In this document: in pieces, positions 1-7,506 of the stretch
Layout: each line of letters opens with the position of its first letter
How positions within the stretch are numbered: position 1 is the first letter of the stretch
From: a virus
Length of the DNA: 43,196 bases
Reading direction: 5' to 3' (one strand)
IMG/VR virus record: IMGVR_UViG_3300044998_001089
Location: 1-43,196 of that record
Position numbers and translations under genes: made by a program
Notes under the pieces: generated by a model
The model's database searches: none
What the model saw: the letters and a program-made list of their open reading frames with translations, nothing else
Told to the model about the DNA's origin: nothing

Positions 1-35
1 TGGGGCGCAACGGGAATTGCGGCCCGGCGAAGGCT

Positions 36-318
36 GCGAAACGTTGATCCTGGCAGGAACGGGTGGAAAAAACTTTTTTCGAGCCTGATCCTGGCGTTTT
101 GGGGGCAAAGTTTCGCAGTTGGGGGGCACAAGTTGACCATAACGGGGCGCGATGGGGTCTAGGTTGACAATAAGTGCGAAACGTCGAAGGCAAAACAGCC
201 GACCCTATAGAGTTTTCTCTAAAGGTAATTAAAGGGCCTCCAGTGTGGGCTGGATGGGTGCGAAACTTCTGCGAAACTTTGCGAAACTTTCAGATCAAAG
301 TTTCGGGAAAGTTTCGCA
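36..318. repeat. Iteron-like cluster of TGCGAAACTTT motifs in a 454-bp non-coding lead region
   Basis: The first 454 bases hold no convincing gene. They contain at least eight copies of a 9-11 bp motif, TGCGAAACTTT or its complement AAAGTTTCGCA. Copies lie near 35-43, 107-117, 175-183, 259-268, 270-280, 280-290, 298-305 and 308-318. The copies at 270 and 280 are in tandem with a 10-bp period, and the last two are inverted relative to them. A-rich patches (67-80, 220-232) lie in the same stretch. Clustered short repeats in both orientations next to A/T-rich DNA are typical of initiator or repressor binding regions such as phage origins. Origin function is inference. Confidence 0.6.
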
Positions 319-454
319 GGTCGGGACGGGGGTTACCGGGGATTGGGTGTAATAAATGTTGCGATGGCAAGGGCGGTGAGGCGGCGGCGGGGGACGGTGG
401 TGACGGTGATGTGGCTGGGCGGCGCGCGGTGCGCATAGAGAGCCGGGAGGGGCG

Positions 455-856
455 ATGTGGGGACCAGGCGGGGAGAGCGAGGTGGCGATCAAGGGGAGGG
501 CGCGGCGGGAACTTCCGCCACGGGCGCGACAGGCACGGGTGCGGTTGCGCTGTCCGTGGTGTGGGGCGGTGTTGATGCGCGAGGGGATGGGGGAGGCGAT
601 GGTGCTGTGGTGCAGCCGGCAGGGGTCGCCGGAGCGACCAGGGTGCAGTTATGGGGTGTGGTCTACGGTGACGCTGAGCGATTGGGAGGCAGAGATGCGG
701 CAGCTGGCGGCGCGGGGGCGGGGGAAGCGGATCGTGAAGCGGATTTGCCCGGTGTGTTGGGGCAGCGGATATGTGGTGGGGCAGGCGGGGCGGGAGCGGT
801 GTGCACGGTGTGGGGGGCGCGGGGAGGTGGAGGAGGAGATTGATGTGCTTGAGTAG
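455..856 (+). CDS. Zinc-ribbon protein, unknown function
   Basis: A 133-residue protein with an excellent ribosome-binding site (GGGAGGGG a few bases before the ATG). The N-terminal half has a CPWC knuckle followed by two later cysteines (WCSRQG, GCSYG), suggesting a four-cysteine zinc site. The C-terminal half has CPVCWGSG followed by CARCGGRGE, the CxxCxGxG pattern of DnaJ-type zinc ribbons. It probably binds zinc and may contact nucleic acid or a partner protein. No enzymatic domain is visible. It is the first gene after the repeat-rich lead region. The specific function is unknown. Confidence 0.75.
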   Translation: MWGPGGESEVAIKGRARRELPPRARQARVRLRCPWCGAVLMREGMGEAMVLWCSRQGSPERPGCSYGVWSTVTLSDWEAEMRQLAARGRGKRIVKRICPVCWGSGYVVGQAGRERCARCGGRGEVEEEIDVLE

Positions 857-922
857 GTGGACGGGGTGAGGCGGGGGACGCGGCGAGCGGGGGACGAGGC
901 GAGGCGTGTGGGTTGAGAAAGG

Positions 923-2482
923 ATGGCGGAAATGGACGGGTCGGCGTTGAGGCTGTTGGGGTTGGATGGGGCGGGGATGGATGTGCCGGTGGAGGAGCTG
1001 CGCGGGATTGCGGCGCGGGCGACGCGGCGGTTGACACAGGAGTATGCGCTGTATGAGATTCAGCAGGAGCCGCTGATCAACGCGGCGATGGTGCGGGCGG
1101 TGCTGTTGGCGGCGCGGGAGCGGGGTGCGCCTGCGCCGGCGGCTGGGGCTGAGCCGGTGGTGGGCGAGTTGCCGGTTGCGGAGAAGGCGCAACCGGCGCG
1201 GCGGATGGGGCGGCCGCCCCGGTCGCCGGAGGAGCGTGCGGCGCGGCGGGAGGAGCAGGCGGCGCGGCGGGAGGGGCTGCGGGAGCAGGTCGCGGAGTTG
1301 ATGCGGGGGATGGCGGTGGGCGGGGTGATGCCGTCGCTGCGCCAGTGGGATGAACTGCGCCCGGCGGGGATGATGTCGGCGAAAATGGTGTGCCACTGGC
1401 TGGGGATGACGTGGGCACAGGTGGGGGAGGGGGCGGGGCTGTGGCCGGCGAAGGCGGGGAAGCCGCTGGCTGCGGACGGGCCGCCCTCGCCGCAGGAAGC
1501 GGCGCTGCGGGCGGAGGTGTTGACGACGCTGCGGGGGATGGCGGTGGGCGGGGTGATGCCGACGCAGCGGGAGTGGGATGATCGGCGGCCGCCGCATTTG
1601 CCGACGAATACGTCGCTGCGGCGGATGCTGCGGGCGCGGTGGAGCGAGTTGGCGGTGGAGGCGGGGCTGGCGCCGGGGAAACGGTTTCGCGAGGAACGGG
1701 AGGAGATGGGCGCGCGCCGGGCGGAGAGGGTGCGGCAGGAGGCGGTGGCGGCGCTGCGGGGGATGGCGGTGGACGGGAGGATGCCGGCGCAGGGGGTATG
1801 GAACAGGGGGCGTCCGGCGGGGCTGCCGACGGCGGAGACGTTGATTAAGCAGACGCGGCTGACGTGGCGGGAGTTGGGAGAGGCGGCGGGGCTGCTGCCG
1901 CTGGTGAATCCGCAGCGGTCGGCGGAGGCGTTGGCGGCGATGCGGGCGCGGCGACAGAGGGCTGTGCAGGGGGAGACGCGGCCTGGGCCGGTGGAGTCTG
2001 GGCCGCCGGGGGTGGATGTGCCTGCGCCGCCACCTGCGCCACCGGTGGTGGAGAAGCCGGTGGTGGAGAAGCCGGTGGTGGCGGCGCGGCCTGCCCCGCG
2101 ACCGGCGCCGGTGGTGGTGACGGTGGAGGCGGCGGTGATGCCGGGGCGCAATGGGAATGCGGCGGTGGCGGCGGTGTTGGGGCCGGAGCATGTGGTGGTG
2201 TCGCCGCTGCGCGAGCCGGGGCGGGCGGCGTTGCCGCCATCGGCGGAGGCACGGCAGCGACTGTGGGAGGAGGTGGCGGCGGCGCTGCGGGCGATGGCGG
2301 TAGATGGGCGGATACCGTCGATTTTGACGTGGCGGGATCAGCGGCCGAAGCATTTGCCCAGGGCGCGGGATGTGATGGCGCGCTTTGGGTATGACAATTG
2401 GGCGGAGGTGGCGCGGGCGGCGGGTCTGCGTTTTGGGGATGAAGGCAAGGGGCGCAAGGGAAAGGATGGGGATGATGAGTGA
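923..2482 (+). CDS. Protein with four homing-endonuclease-associated (HNH) repeats
   Basis: A 519-residue protein with four copies of a roughly 55-residue module at about 119-173, 195-249, 271-324 and 447-502. Each reads approximately RGMAVGGxMPs...W...RP.xLP....L......W.el...AGL. This matches the pattern of the homing-endonuclease-associated repeat family, which is thought to bind DNA. Basic, Pro-rich linkers separate the modules, and the 350-445 linker contains a short PVVEK repeat. No HNH, GIY-YIG or PD-(D/E)XK nuclease motif is visible, so it appears to be a stand-alone DNA-binding protein. An AGAAAGG Shine-Dalgarno precedes the ATG. The 3' end overlaps the next gene, suggesting translational coupling. 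Confidence 0.7.
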   Translation: MAEMDGSALRLLGLDGAGMDVPVEELRGIAARATRRLTQEYALYEIQQEPLINAAMVRAVLLAARERGAPAPAAGAEPVVGELPVAEKAQPARRMGRPPRSPEERAARREEQAARREGLREQVAELMRGMAVGGVMPSLRQWDELRPAGMMSAKMVCHWLGMTWAQVGEGAGLWPAKAGKPLAADGPPSPQEAALRAEVLTTLRGMAVGGVMPTQREWDDRRPPHLPTNTSLRRMLRARWSELAVEAGLAPGKRFREEREEMGARRAERVRQEAVAALRGMAVDGRMPAQGVWNRGRPAGLPTAETLIKQTRLTWRELGEAAGLLPLVNPQRSAEALAAMRARRQRAVQGETRPGPVESGPPGVDVPAPPPAPPVVEKPVVEKPVVAARPAPRPAPVVVTVEAAVMPGRNGNAAVAAVLGPEHVVVSPLREPGRAALPPSAEARQRLWEEVAAALRAMAVDGRIPSILTWRDQRPKHLPRARDVMARFGYDNWAEVARAAGLRFGDEGKGRKGKDGDDE

Positions 2483-2996
2483 GGCGCGGTATTGGCACGT
2501 TGTGTTGGCGGAGTGCCATGGGCTGGTGTGGGCGTATCGGCGCGAGTTGGAGGCGGTGTGGCCCACGCCGGGCAGGGGCGACGCGCTGCGCTTTGCGGTG
2601 ACGGAGGCCGCCGAGGCGTTGGACGCGGAGTTGCGCGCGAATCCTCTGTACGCGCGCAACCGGGCGCGCGAGATGGATGAGCTGGATGAGCTGGCGGACT
2701 GTGCGCTGATGCTGCTGACGGCGTTGGGGCCGGAGCCGGAGTTGATGCGCCACAAGCAGCGCAAGCACTGGTTGGGGCTGGAGAGGATGGTGTTTGGGTG
2801 TGCGGATGCGTTGTTAGACCACACCGGCAATGGGGTGGCGGACAAGTGGCTATGGGATTTGGTGGCGATGATTGAGGACCGGCAGGGGATGGATTTGCCG
2901 GCGCGGCTGCGGGGGCGGCTGGAGCGGATCAAGGCAAAGCGGCTGGGGAACGCGGCGGCGGTCAAGGCTGGGGAGGCAGGGGAGGTGGGGGGATGA
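2475..2996 (+). CDS. MazG-like all-alpha NTP pyrophosphohydrolase
   Basis: About 173 residues. The central part has the helical metal-binding pattern of the all-alpha NTP-PPase superfamily (MazG / dimeric dUTPase): an ExxE pair in TEAAEALDAE, then ExxD in the helix DELDELADCALML. In the family these acidic residues bind Mg2+ and hydrolyse nucleoside triphosphates to monophosphate and pyrophosphate. In phages they are usually assigned to nucleotide-pool sanitation or to lowering (p)ppGpp. The start is chosen at the ATG overlapping the upstream stop; the adjacent ATG at 2472 is equally possible. AAAGG at 2461-2465 is the ribosome-binding site. The C-terminal helical region is not assigned. Confidence 0.65.
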   Translation: MSEARYWHVVLAECHGLVWAYRRELEAVWPTPGRGDALRFAVTEAAEALDAELRANPLYARNRAREMDELDELADCALMLLTALGPEPELMRHKQRKHWLGLERMVFGCADALLDHTGNGVADKWLWDLVAMIEDRQGMDLPARLRGRLERIKAKRLGNAAAVKAGEAGEVGG

Positions 2997-3388
2997 GCAT
3001 CAACCGCACCTGGCAGCGCAAAGTGCTGACCGCGGCCGCCGCCGACGGCACGCTGGGCGAACTTTACTGGTATCCGGTGGAGGTGTCGGGCCGCCACGAC
3101 CGCGCGGTGACGGTCGGCGACGCGGCCCCGGCCATTCCCGTTATCCCTGTCGCGCCCGACCCGGAGATCAGCCGCCACCACGCGCACCTGATGATTGCGT
3201 TGATGGAGCTGCGCGGAGCGGCCTTTGCCCTGGACTTGACGACCGCGGCCTTGCTGGATCAGGTGGGTGTGCCGTGGTTTGTGTTTGGGGAGCATGACCA
3301 CATCTGCCCCAGCTGCGCCGCGGTCAACGGGGACTGCGTGTGCGTGCCTATGCGCGAGGTGGCGGCGGTGGGGACGGCGTGGGGATAA
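2993..3388 (+). CDS. Hypothetical protein with C-terminal cysteine cluster
   Basis: A 131-residue protein beginning in an ATGA overlap with the upstream gene. The C-terminal region reads HDHICPSCAAVNGDCVC, with four cysteines and nearby histidines that could hold a metal. The rest (a PEISRHHAHLMIALMELRGAA helix and a VPWFVFGEHD strand) matches nothing I recognise. Its codons use more C than the preceding genes. The TAA stop lies inside the first GATAA/TTATC dyad. It is a real gene by coupling and composition, with unknown function. Confidence 0.65.
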   Translation: MSINRTWQRKVLTAAAADGTLGELYWYPVEVSGRHDRAVTVGDAAPAIPVIPVAPDPEISRHHAHLMIALMELRGAAFALDLTTAALLDQVGVPWFVFGEHDHICPSCAAVNGDCVCVPMREVAAVGTAWG

Positions 3389-3400
3389 GAAAGACTTATC
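3384..3400 (+). promoter_or_regulatory. GATAA-N7-TTATC dyad, copy 1
   Basis: GATAAGAAAGACTTATC is a 17-bp dyad with 6-bp arms (GATAAG/CTTATC). It is followed by AGTTGGGG, the oriented right flank shared with other copies. It supplies the stop codon of the upstream gene and ends 17 bases before the next ATG, overlapping its Shine-Dalgarno region. Confidence 0.7.
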
Positions 3401-3416
3401 AGTTGGGGGAGAGACT

Positions 3417-3626
3417 ATGACCACGCAGATTCGACAGGGGCAGGACGGGATGTGGCGGATCGAGGAAACAGAAGGCAAGAACTTGGTATCCGCGCGAGGG
3501 CCGTTTGTGATTCGCGAAGAGGCGGAGGACATTGTGAACGGGGTGAAGCCCGGCGAGGTGGCGAAGCTGGCGTTTGACGATGACGAACCAGAATGGATGG
3601 TTTTGTCTGACCCTGACGACGACTAG
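3417..3626 (+). CDS. Small hypothetical acidic protein
   Basis: A 69-residue acidic protein starting MTTQIRQGQDGMW and ending in an Asp-rich tail (DDDEPEWMVLSDPDDD). A GGGGGAGAG Shine-Dalgarno lies directly after dyad copy 1. There are no recognisable catalytic motifs. Its small size, acidity and early position resemble phage host-takeover or DNA-mimic proteins, but that is only a resemblance. The start was chosen at the ribosome-binding site; the frame stays open further upstream. Confidence 0.6.
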   Translation: MTTQIRQGQDGMWRIEETEGKNLVSARGPFVIREEAEDIVNGVKPGEVAKLAFDDDEPEWMVLSDPDDD

Positions 3627-3695
3627 CACTCCCCGCCCTGGGCATGGCGACATATGCCCCACTCGACAGTTTCTCGCACACATGGAGACAAGATC

Positions 3696-3983
3696 ATGAA
3701 AAGCCAGTGGCTGAGTTTTGACGACGCGAAAGAAGCGCACGCCGCGGGGTGGCGCACGGAACGGGAGATGCGGGCGGCTGGGTGGCAGATTTTCCCCAGC
3801 CCCACTGACGAGGAGTGGGGCCGCCTGGGGGCGATTAAAATTGACGGCGGGCTGCAAACGCTCTACAGCCAGGAGGTGATTCTGGCTGCGCCGGATGCGA
3901 TTTTTGACCTCTTCCTGTTGGACGAGGAGGCCTATGGCATGTGGCAGGAAGGCTGCCGCCTGTGGCTGGCAGAACTGGCGTAG
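3696..3983 (+). CDS. Hypothetical protein
   Basis: A 95-residue protein (MKSQWLSFDDAKEAHAAGWR...) with GGAG upstream of the ATG. Aromatic-rich helices (LLDEEAYGMWQEGCRLWLAELA) are visible but no known family. The 69-bp gap before it contains an inverted repeat GGGCAT...ATGCCC (around 3638-3658). It ends 3 bp before the PAPS-reductase-like gene, so it probably shares its transcript. Confidence 0.6.
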   Translation: MKSQWLSFDDAKEAHAAGWRTEREMRAAGWQIFPSPTDEEWGRLGAIKIDGGLQTLYSQEVILAAPDAIFDLFLLDEEAYGMWQEGCRLWLAELA

Positions 3984-3986
3984 GCG

Positions 3987-5207
3987 ATGAAGACCTATTT
4001 GGCGGTGGATGTGCGCACGGCGGCGGAGGGGCGGGTGAGCAAGCTGCTCGCCCGCTTTGCCCACGTCTGCGTCTCGTTTTCCGGCGGCAAGGACAGCACG
4101 GCGCTGCTGCATCTGGCGGCCACGGCGGCCGCGGCCCAGGGGCGCACGGTGGATGTGCTGTTTGTGGACTGGGAGGCGCAGTACACGGCGACGATTGAGC
4201 ACTGTGCGGAGATGTTGACCACAGGCCGTCCCGGCATCGGGCGGGTGTTCTGGGTGGCGCTGCCCATCTCCACCAGCAATGAGACCTCGTTCCATGAACC
4301 CATGTGGACGGCGTGGGACGAGGCCAAGCGCGAGGTGTGGGTGCGCCCCCGGCCGGAGTTCGACTGTGTGATCGGCGACCCGGCGGCGTTCCCCTTCTAT
4401 CGCTACGGGATGCTGTTCGAGGAGTTTGTGCCAGCGTTCAACGAGTGGTATGCGGCGGCCCACGGCCCCACGGCGTACTTGATCGGGATCCGCGCCGACG
4501 AGTCGCTAAATCGATTTCGCGCGGTGAAGAAGCAGGGGCACAAGGGCGTGCGCAAACGCTATGCCGACGCCGACGGCGAGATTACCTGGTCCACCCAGGT
4601 GACGGCGGACTCGTTCAATTTTTACCCGCTGTATGATTGGCGGGTGGAGGATGTGTGGACGTACCTCGGCGACGAGGGCGCGCCCTACAATCACATCTAT
4701 GACGCCATGCACCTGGCCGGGATGAGCGTCCACGAGATGCGCATCTGCGAGCCGTACAGTCTGGAGGCGCGGCGGCATCTGGACAAGTTTCACTATCTGG
4801 AGCCGGAGACGTGGGCGCGCGTGGTGGAGCGAGTGGCCGGGGCGAATTTTGGGGCGAAGGCCGGGCGCAGCGAGTTGTTCGCCTTTGGGCGCATTGAGAA
4901 GCCCGCCGGGATGACGTGGAAAGAGTATGCGGCGCTGCTGCTGGATTCGTTGCCGCCCGACCTCCAGGCGCACTATCGGCGGCGCATTGACGTGTTTGTG
5001 GGGTGGTTCCAGAAGCATTTGGGCTGGGACGACCTGAAGGAGGAGAGCGATCCCAAGCTGGAGGCGAAAAAGCTGGGTGGCTCGTGGCGAATGGTCTGTC
5101 GCACACTGCTGCGCAACGACTATTTCTGCAGCCACCTGTCGTTTTCCGTGAACAAGCAGGAGTATGAGAAGGCGCAAGCCCTCCGGGAGAAATATCGAGA
5201 CCTATGA
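3987..5207 (+). CDS. PAPS-reductase-family protein (IbrA/DUF3440-like)
   Basis: A 406-residue protein with the ATP-pyrophosphatase P-loop SFSGGKDST at about residues 30-38, typical of the PAPS reductase / adenine nucleotide alpha-hydrolase superfamily. Downstream elements (FVDWEAQY, YLIGIRADESLNRFRAV, YPLYDWRVEDVWTYL) match the IbrA/DUF3440 branch rather than sulfate-assimilating CysH. In E. coli prophages IbrA works with the ParB-like IbrB as an expression co-activator pair; the chemistry is not settled. Here an IbrB/ParB-like gene follows after one intervening acetyltransferase gene. The 3' end overlaps that gene by ATGA. A role in modifying a nucleic acid or small molecule is inference. 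Confidence 0.8.
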   Translation: MKTYLAVDVRTAAEGRVSKLLARFAHVCVSFSGGKDSTALLHLAATAAAAQGRTVDVLFVDWEAQYTATIEHCAEMLTTGRPGIGRVFWVALPISTSNETSFHEPMWTAWDEAKREVWVRPRPEFDCVIGDPAAFPFYRYGMLFEEFVPAFNEWYAAAHGPTAYLIGIRADESLNRFRAVKKQGHKGVRKRYADADGEITWSTQVTADSFNFYPLYDWRVEDVWTYLGDEGAPYNHIYDAMHLAGMSVHEMRICEPYSLEARRHLDKFHYLEPETWARVVERVAGANFGAKAGRSELFAFGRIEKPAGMTWKEYAALLLDSLPPDLQAHYRRRIDVFVGWFQKHLGWDDLKEESDPKLEAKKLGGSWRMVCRTLLRNDYFCSHLSFSVNKQEYEKAQALREKYRDL

Positions 5208-5728
5208 AACCGATGCAGGTTTATGAGACACACAAGGCCGCGACAGGCGAGGCGGGGGAGAAAATCTACCGCATCTATCTCGACTCGTCGGCGGCCAGCG
5301 GCGACCGCTTCTACTGCCGCATGGGGCGGTTCTTCGCCGACCGCCAGATCAGCCGGGAGTTGGAGGAGCCGATGTTTGACGGGCCGGATTGCCATTGGCT
5401 GATTGCGTTCGACGATGACAGGGTGGCGGCGTTTGGCTGTCTGGATGCGTCGCGTTTGGCGCGGCATGGGGAGGCGCTGCTGACCTATGGGTATGTGCTG
5501 CCGGAGCATCGCGGGCGCCGCTTGCACACGGCGCTTTTTGCGGCGCGGCTGCGCTTGGCGGGCGAGCTGGGCGCAACGGTGGTGCGCGGCGTGGCCAATG
5601 ACAGCAGCCGGCGCACGTTCGCCGGCAACGGATTCGATGTGGTGCGCCAGGCCGGGCGATTCACCCATTTCCGCAAACGGCTGGACCGCCAGGAGTTGGG
5701 CCAGGAGCCACGCCATGCCGGGGCATGA
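5204..5728 (+). CDS. GNAT-family N-acetyltransferase
   Basis: A 174-residue protein with the GNAT acetyl-CoA-binding signature: beta strand YGYVLPEHRGRR followed by a helix (LHTALFAARLRLAGELGA). A later NDSSRRTFAGNGFDVV segment is typical of motif B. GNATs transfer acyl groups from acyl-CoA to amines; the substrate here is not predictable. It is translationally coupled to the upstream PAPS-reductase-like gene (ATGA) and overlaps the downstream ParB-like gene by 14 bp, so the three form a tight module. A Mom-like DNA-modifying GNAT cannot be excluded, but I see no Mom-specific motif. Confidence 0.75.
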   Translation: MKPMQVYETHKAATGEAGEKIYRIYLDSSAASGDRFYCRMGRFFADRQISRELEEPMFDGPDCHWLIAFDDDRVAAFGCLDASRLARHGEALLTYGYVLPEHRGRRLHTALFAARLRLAGELGATVVRGVANDSSRRTFAGNGFDVVRQAGRFTHFRKRLDRQELGQEPRHAGA

Positions 5729-6410
5729 ATCGGGGAGCGATCCCTTGTTGCGGGCGATTGTCGAGCATCTGGTGGCGCGAGTGGAGCCGGTGGCGGCGGA
5801 GATCGCTACGCTACCGGTGGCGTGGCAGGTGGAGGCGCTCAACCGCATCCGCCGGCTGTTGCATGAGGCGGGGCCGTTTGCGGGAGAGCCGGTGGACTGT
5901 GTGCTGTGGGTGGTGGGCGAGGCCGTCGCCCCCAACGATTACAACCCCAACCGCGTAGCGCCACCGGAGATGCGCCTGCTGCGCCATTCCATCGAGGCGG
6001 ACGGTTATACCCAGCCGGTGGTCGGTTTCGTCGCCGAAGAGGCGGGCGCGACGCAGGACAACGGCGCGGCAGTCGAGGTCGTAGACGGTTTCCACCGCAC
6101 GCGCGTGGGCAAGGAGACGCGCGCGATCCGGGAGCGGCTTCACGGCTATCTGCCCGTGGCGCTGATCAACCCGGCGCGCGGCGAGCGCAAGGACCGGGTG
6201 GCGGCCACCATCCGCCACAACCGGGCGCGGGGCGTGCATGGCGTGTCGCCCATGGCGGAGATCGTGGCGGATTTGCTGCGCCGGGGGTGGAGCGACGAGG
6301 ATGTCGCGAAGGAGTTGGGGATGGAAGCGGACGAGGTGCTGCGCTTTAAGCACCACGCCGGGCTGCCGGAGTTGTTCAAGGGCCAGGCGTATAGTCGGGC
6401 ATGGGAGTAA
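5715..6410 (+). CDS. ParB/sulfiredoxin-like protein (IbrB-like)
   Basis: A 231-residue protein. The region NDYNPNRVAPPEMRLLRHSIEADGYTQPVVG is the classic ParB N-terminal pattern. It is followed by VVDGFHRTRVG, the GxHR/DGxHR-like box of the ParB/Srx superfamily, and a helical C-terminus (GVSPMAEIVADLLRRGWSDEDVAKELGM) resembling the ParB helix-turn-helix. The start at 5715 has AGGAG upstream and overlaps the GNAT gene. Together with the IbrA-like gene at 3987 it forms an IbrA/IbrB-type pair split by an acetyltransferase. It is not obviously a plasmid-partition ParB because no ParA is visible. Confidence 0.75.
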   Translation: MPGHESGSDPLLRAIVEHLVARVEPVAAEIATLPVAWQVEALNRIRRLLHEAGPFAGEPVDCVLWVVGEAVAPNDYNPNRVAPPEMRLLRHSIEADGYTQPVVGFVAEEAGATQDNGAAVEVVDGFHRTRVGKETRAIRERLHGYLPVALINPARGERKDRVAATIRHNRARGVHGVSPMAEIVADLLRRGWSDEDVAKELGMEADEVLRFKHHAGLPELFKGQAYSRAWE

Positions 6411-6412
6411 CG

Positions 6413-7036
6413 ATGAACATTCGCGAGCATGTGTTGGGGTCGATTCGCGGCGGCATGGCGGCGAGTTTTGCCGTGCGCGAAAGCGTGGCGGGGGTGCTGT
6501 TTGAGGACGAGGGGGAGTTCATTTCGCTGGATGATCTGGGGTATAGCCGGGAGACAGGCTATTTCCGGCGGTCGTTGTTCCCGGATGCGCCGTCGGAGAC
6601 AGATAACGCGACGCCCTACACCGTCCACCCGGCAATGACGCCGGACGGACGGCAGGCGTGGGTATTGGCCGACGAGTCGGGCCATTTGACCATGCTGGGC
6701 GAGACGTGGCAGGTGGCCGATCTGGTGGCCGCGCTCCAGTGTTTCTTGGCAACGGGCAGCCATGACCCGGAGCCGATCAGTGAGTTTGACCCGGCGTGGG
6801 GCGCGCCGTTAACGATGGGCGAGGCCGTGGCCTATATCACCCATCACGGCTGGCCGTCGCGCAGCGCCGACGCCACGCTGCGCCGGGCTGCTGCGGAGGG
6901 ACGCGTGCCGGGGGCGCGCAAGGACACCACGGGGACGCGCTGGGTCTTCAGTCGCAAGGGGCTGAACGCGTGGCTTGCCAGGGCCGGACAGGGCGGTTAT
7001 GCGCGGCTTGGGCGCGCCGCTGAGGCGAGGCGATAA
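6413..7036 (+). CDS. Protein with C-terminal excisionase/MerR-like HTH
   Basis: About 207 residues. The C-terminal 65 residues (PLTMGEAVAYITHHGW..SADATLRRAAAEGRVPGARK...RWVFSRKGLNAWLA) have the layout of the helix-turn-helix_17 / excisionase DNA-binding domain. The N-terminal 130 residues (SLDDLGYSRETGYF..., WVLADESGHLTML) are not recognised. GGGAG five bases before the ATG at 6413 decides the start. It probably binds DNA as a regulator or recombination directionality factor. It is the last gene of the early block, and its stop codon lies inside dyad copy 2. Confidence 0.6.
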   Translation: MNIREHVLGSIRGGMAASFAVRESVAGVLFEDEGEFISLDDLGYSRETGYFRRSLFPDAPSETDNATPYTVHPAMTPDGRQAWVLADESGHLTMLGETWQVADLVAALQCFLATGSHDPEPISEFDPAWGAPLTMGEAVAYITHHGWPSRSADATLRRAAAEGRVPGARKDTTGTRWVFSRKGLNAWLARAGQGGYARLGRAAEARR

Positions 7037-7048
7037 CAGGGGATTATC
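7032..7048 (+). promoter_or_regulatory. GATAA-N7-TTATC dyad, copy 2
   Basis: GATAA-CAGGGGA-TTATC, followed by GGCTGGGG. It provides the TAA of the upstream gene. A TTGACA hexamer (7061-7066) lies 12 bp downstream, so a factor bound here could influence a promoter reading towards 7232, although I cannot find a well-spaced -10 for that hexamer. The 195-bp gap to 7232 has no gene. Confidence 0.65.
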
Positions 7049-7231
7049 GGCTGGGGTATCTTGACAGCCGCGGTATTATGTTAATGCTTGGTCCTTTGAT
7101 GTGCGTCCCGTTACCGGCTGCCGACCCCGGTGCCGGGGCGCACGTCCGTTTTTGGGGCGATTTTGGGGGACCAGCGCAGGGCGGCGCGACCGGGGCGACA
7201 CCAGGATCACAGCCGCATAGGGGGGACGCTG

Positions 7232-7441
7232 ATGGGACAGGGCGCAGGCGGGCAAGGCGTAACGCGCGGGGGCGCGCCAGATGGACGCGCGCAGGAGGCG
7301 GAGATGCGCGAGTTTATGTTGGTGGTGCGGCGCGCGCTGCTGTTGGTGGTGCGCTGGATCGAAAAGCGGTATGGGTGGCATGAGCGCGCGGAGCGGGAGT
7401 GGGCGCCGTCGCCCGTACGCGATGGAACCCGGCGGGGGTAG
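7232..7441 (+). CDS. Small hypothetical protein
   Basis: A 69-residue protein. A central hydrophobic/basic helix (EMREFMLVVRRALLLVVRWIEKRYG) is flanked by charged tails. A G-rich GGGGGG Shine-Dalgarno precedes the ATG. The helix is amphipathic and interrupted by Arg pairs, so I do not call a true membrane span. It stands alone between dyad copy 2 and the late-type promoter at 7472. Function is unknown. Confidence 0.5.
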   Translation: MGQGAGGQGVTRGGAPDGRAQEAEMREFMLVVRRALLLVVRWIEKRYGWHERAEREWAPSPVRDGTRRG

Positions 7442-7471
7442 GCTAGGCGCGCCCGGTTGACGTGGCTGTGA

Positions 7472-7500
7472 TTGAATTGACCGGGGCGCTATGTTAGACT
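7472..7500 (+). promoter_or_regulatory. Sigma70-type promoter before the lysis block
   Basis: TTGAAT (7472-7477), a 17-bp spacer and TAGACT (7495-7500). It reads toward the holin gene, but an intrinsic terminator follows within about 100 nt, so most transcripts would stop before the lysis genes unless they read through. Confidence 0.6.
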
Positions 7501-7506
7501 GGAGGC

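Noticed and set aside
133-211. TTGACC and TTGACA hexamers with a TATAGA in the lead region as a promoter
   Set aside because: Spacings of about 28-36 bp do not fit a sigma70 promoter.
174-575. Open frame in the lead region
   Set aside because: It runs through the iterons, has no ribosome-binding site, and ends inside the supported zinc-ribbon gene in another frame.
290-3532. Very long minus-strand open frame (over 1000 codons), and similar ones at 8121-10049, 25651-27969 and 27687-29606
   Set aside because: The translations are Arg/Pro/His/Ser-rich with no domain pattern, lie opposite well-supported genes, and are expected in high-GC DNA where stop codons are rare.
7061-7089. TTGACA promoter after dyad copy 2
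   Set aside because: No -10 at acceptable spacing (best TAATGC at 15 bp).
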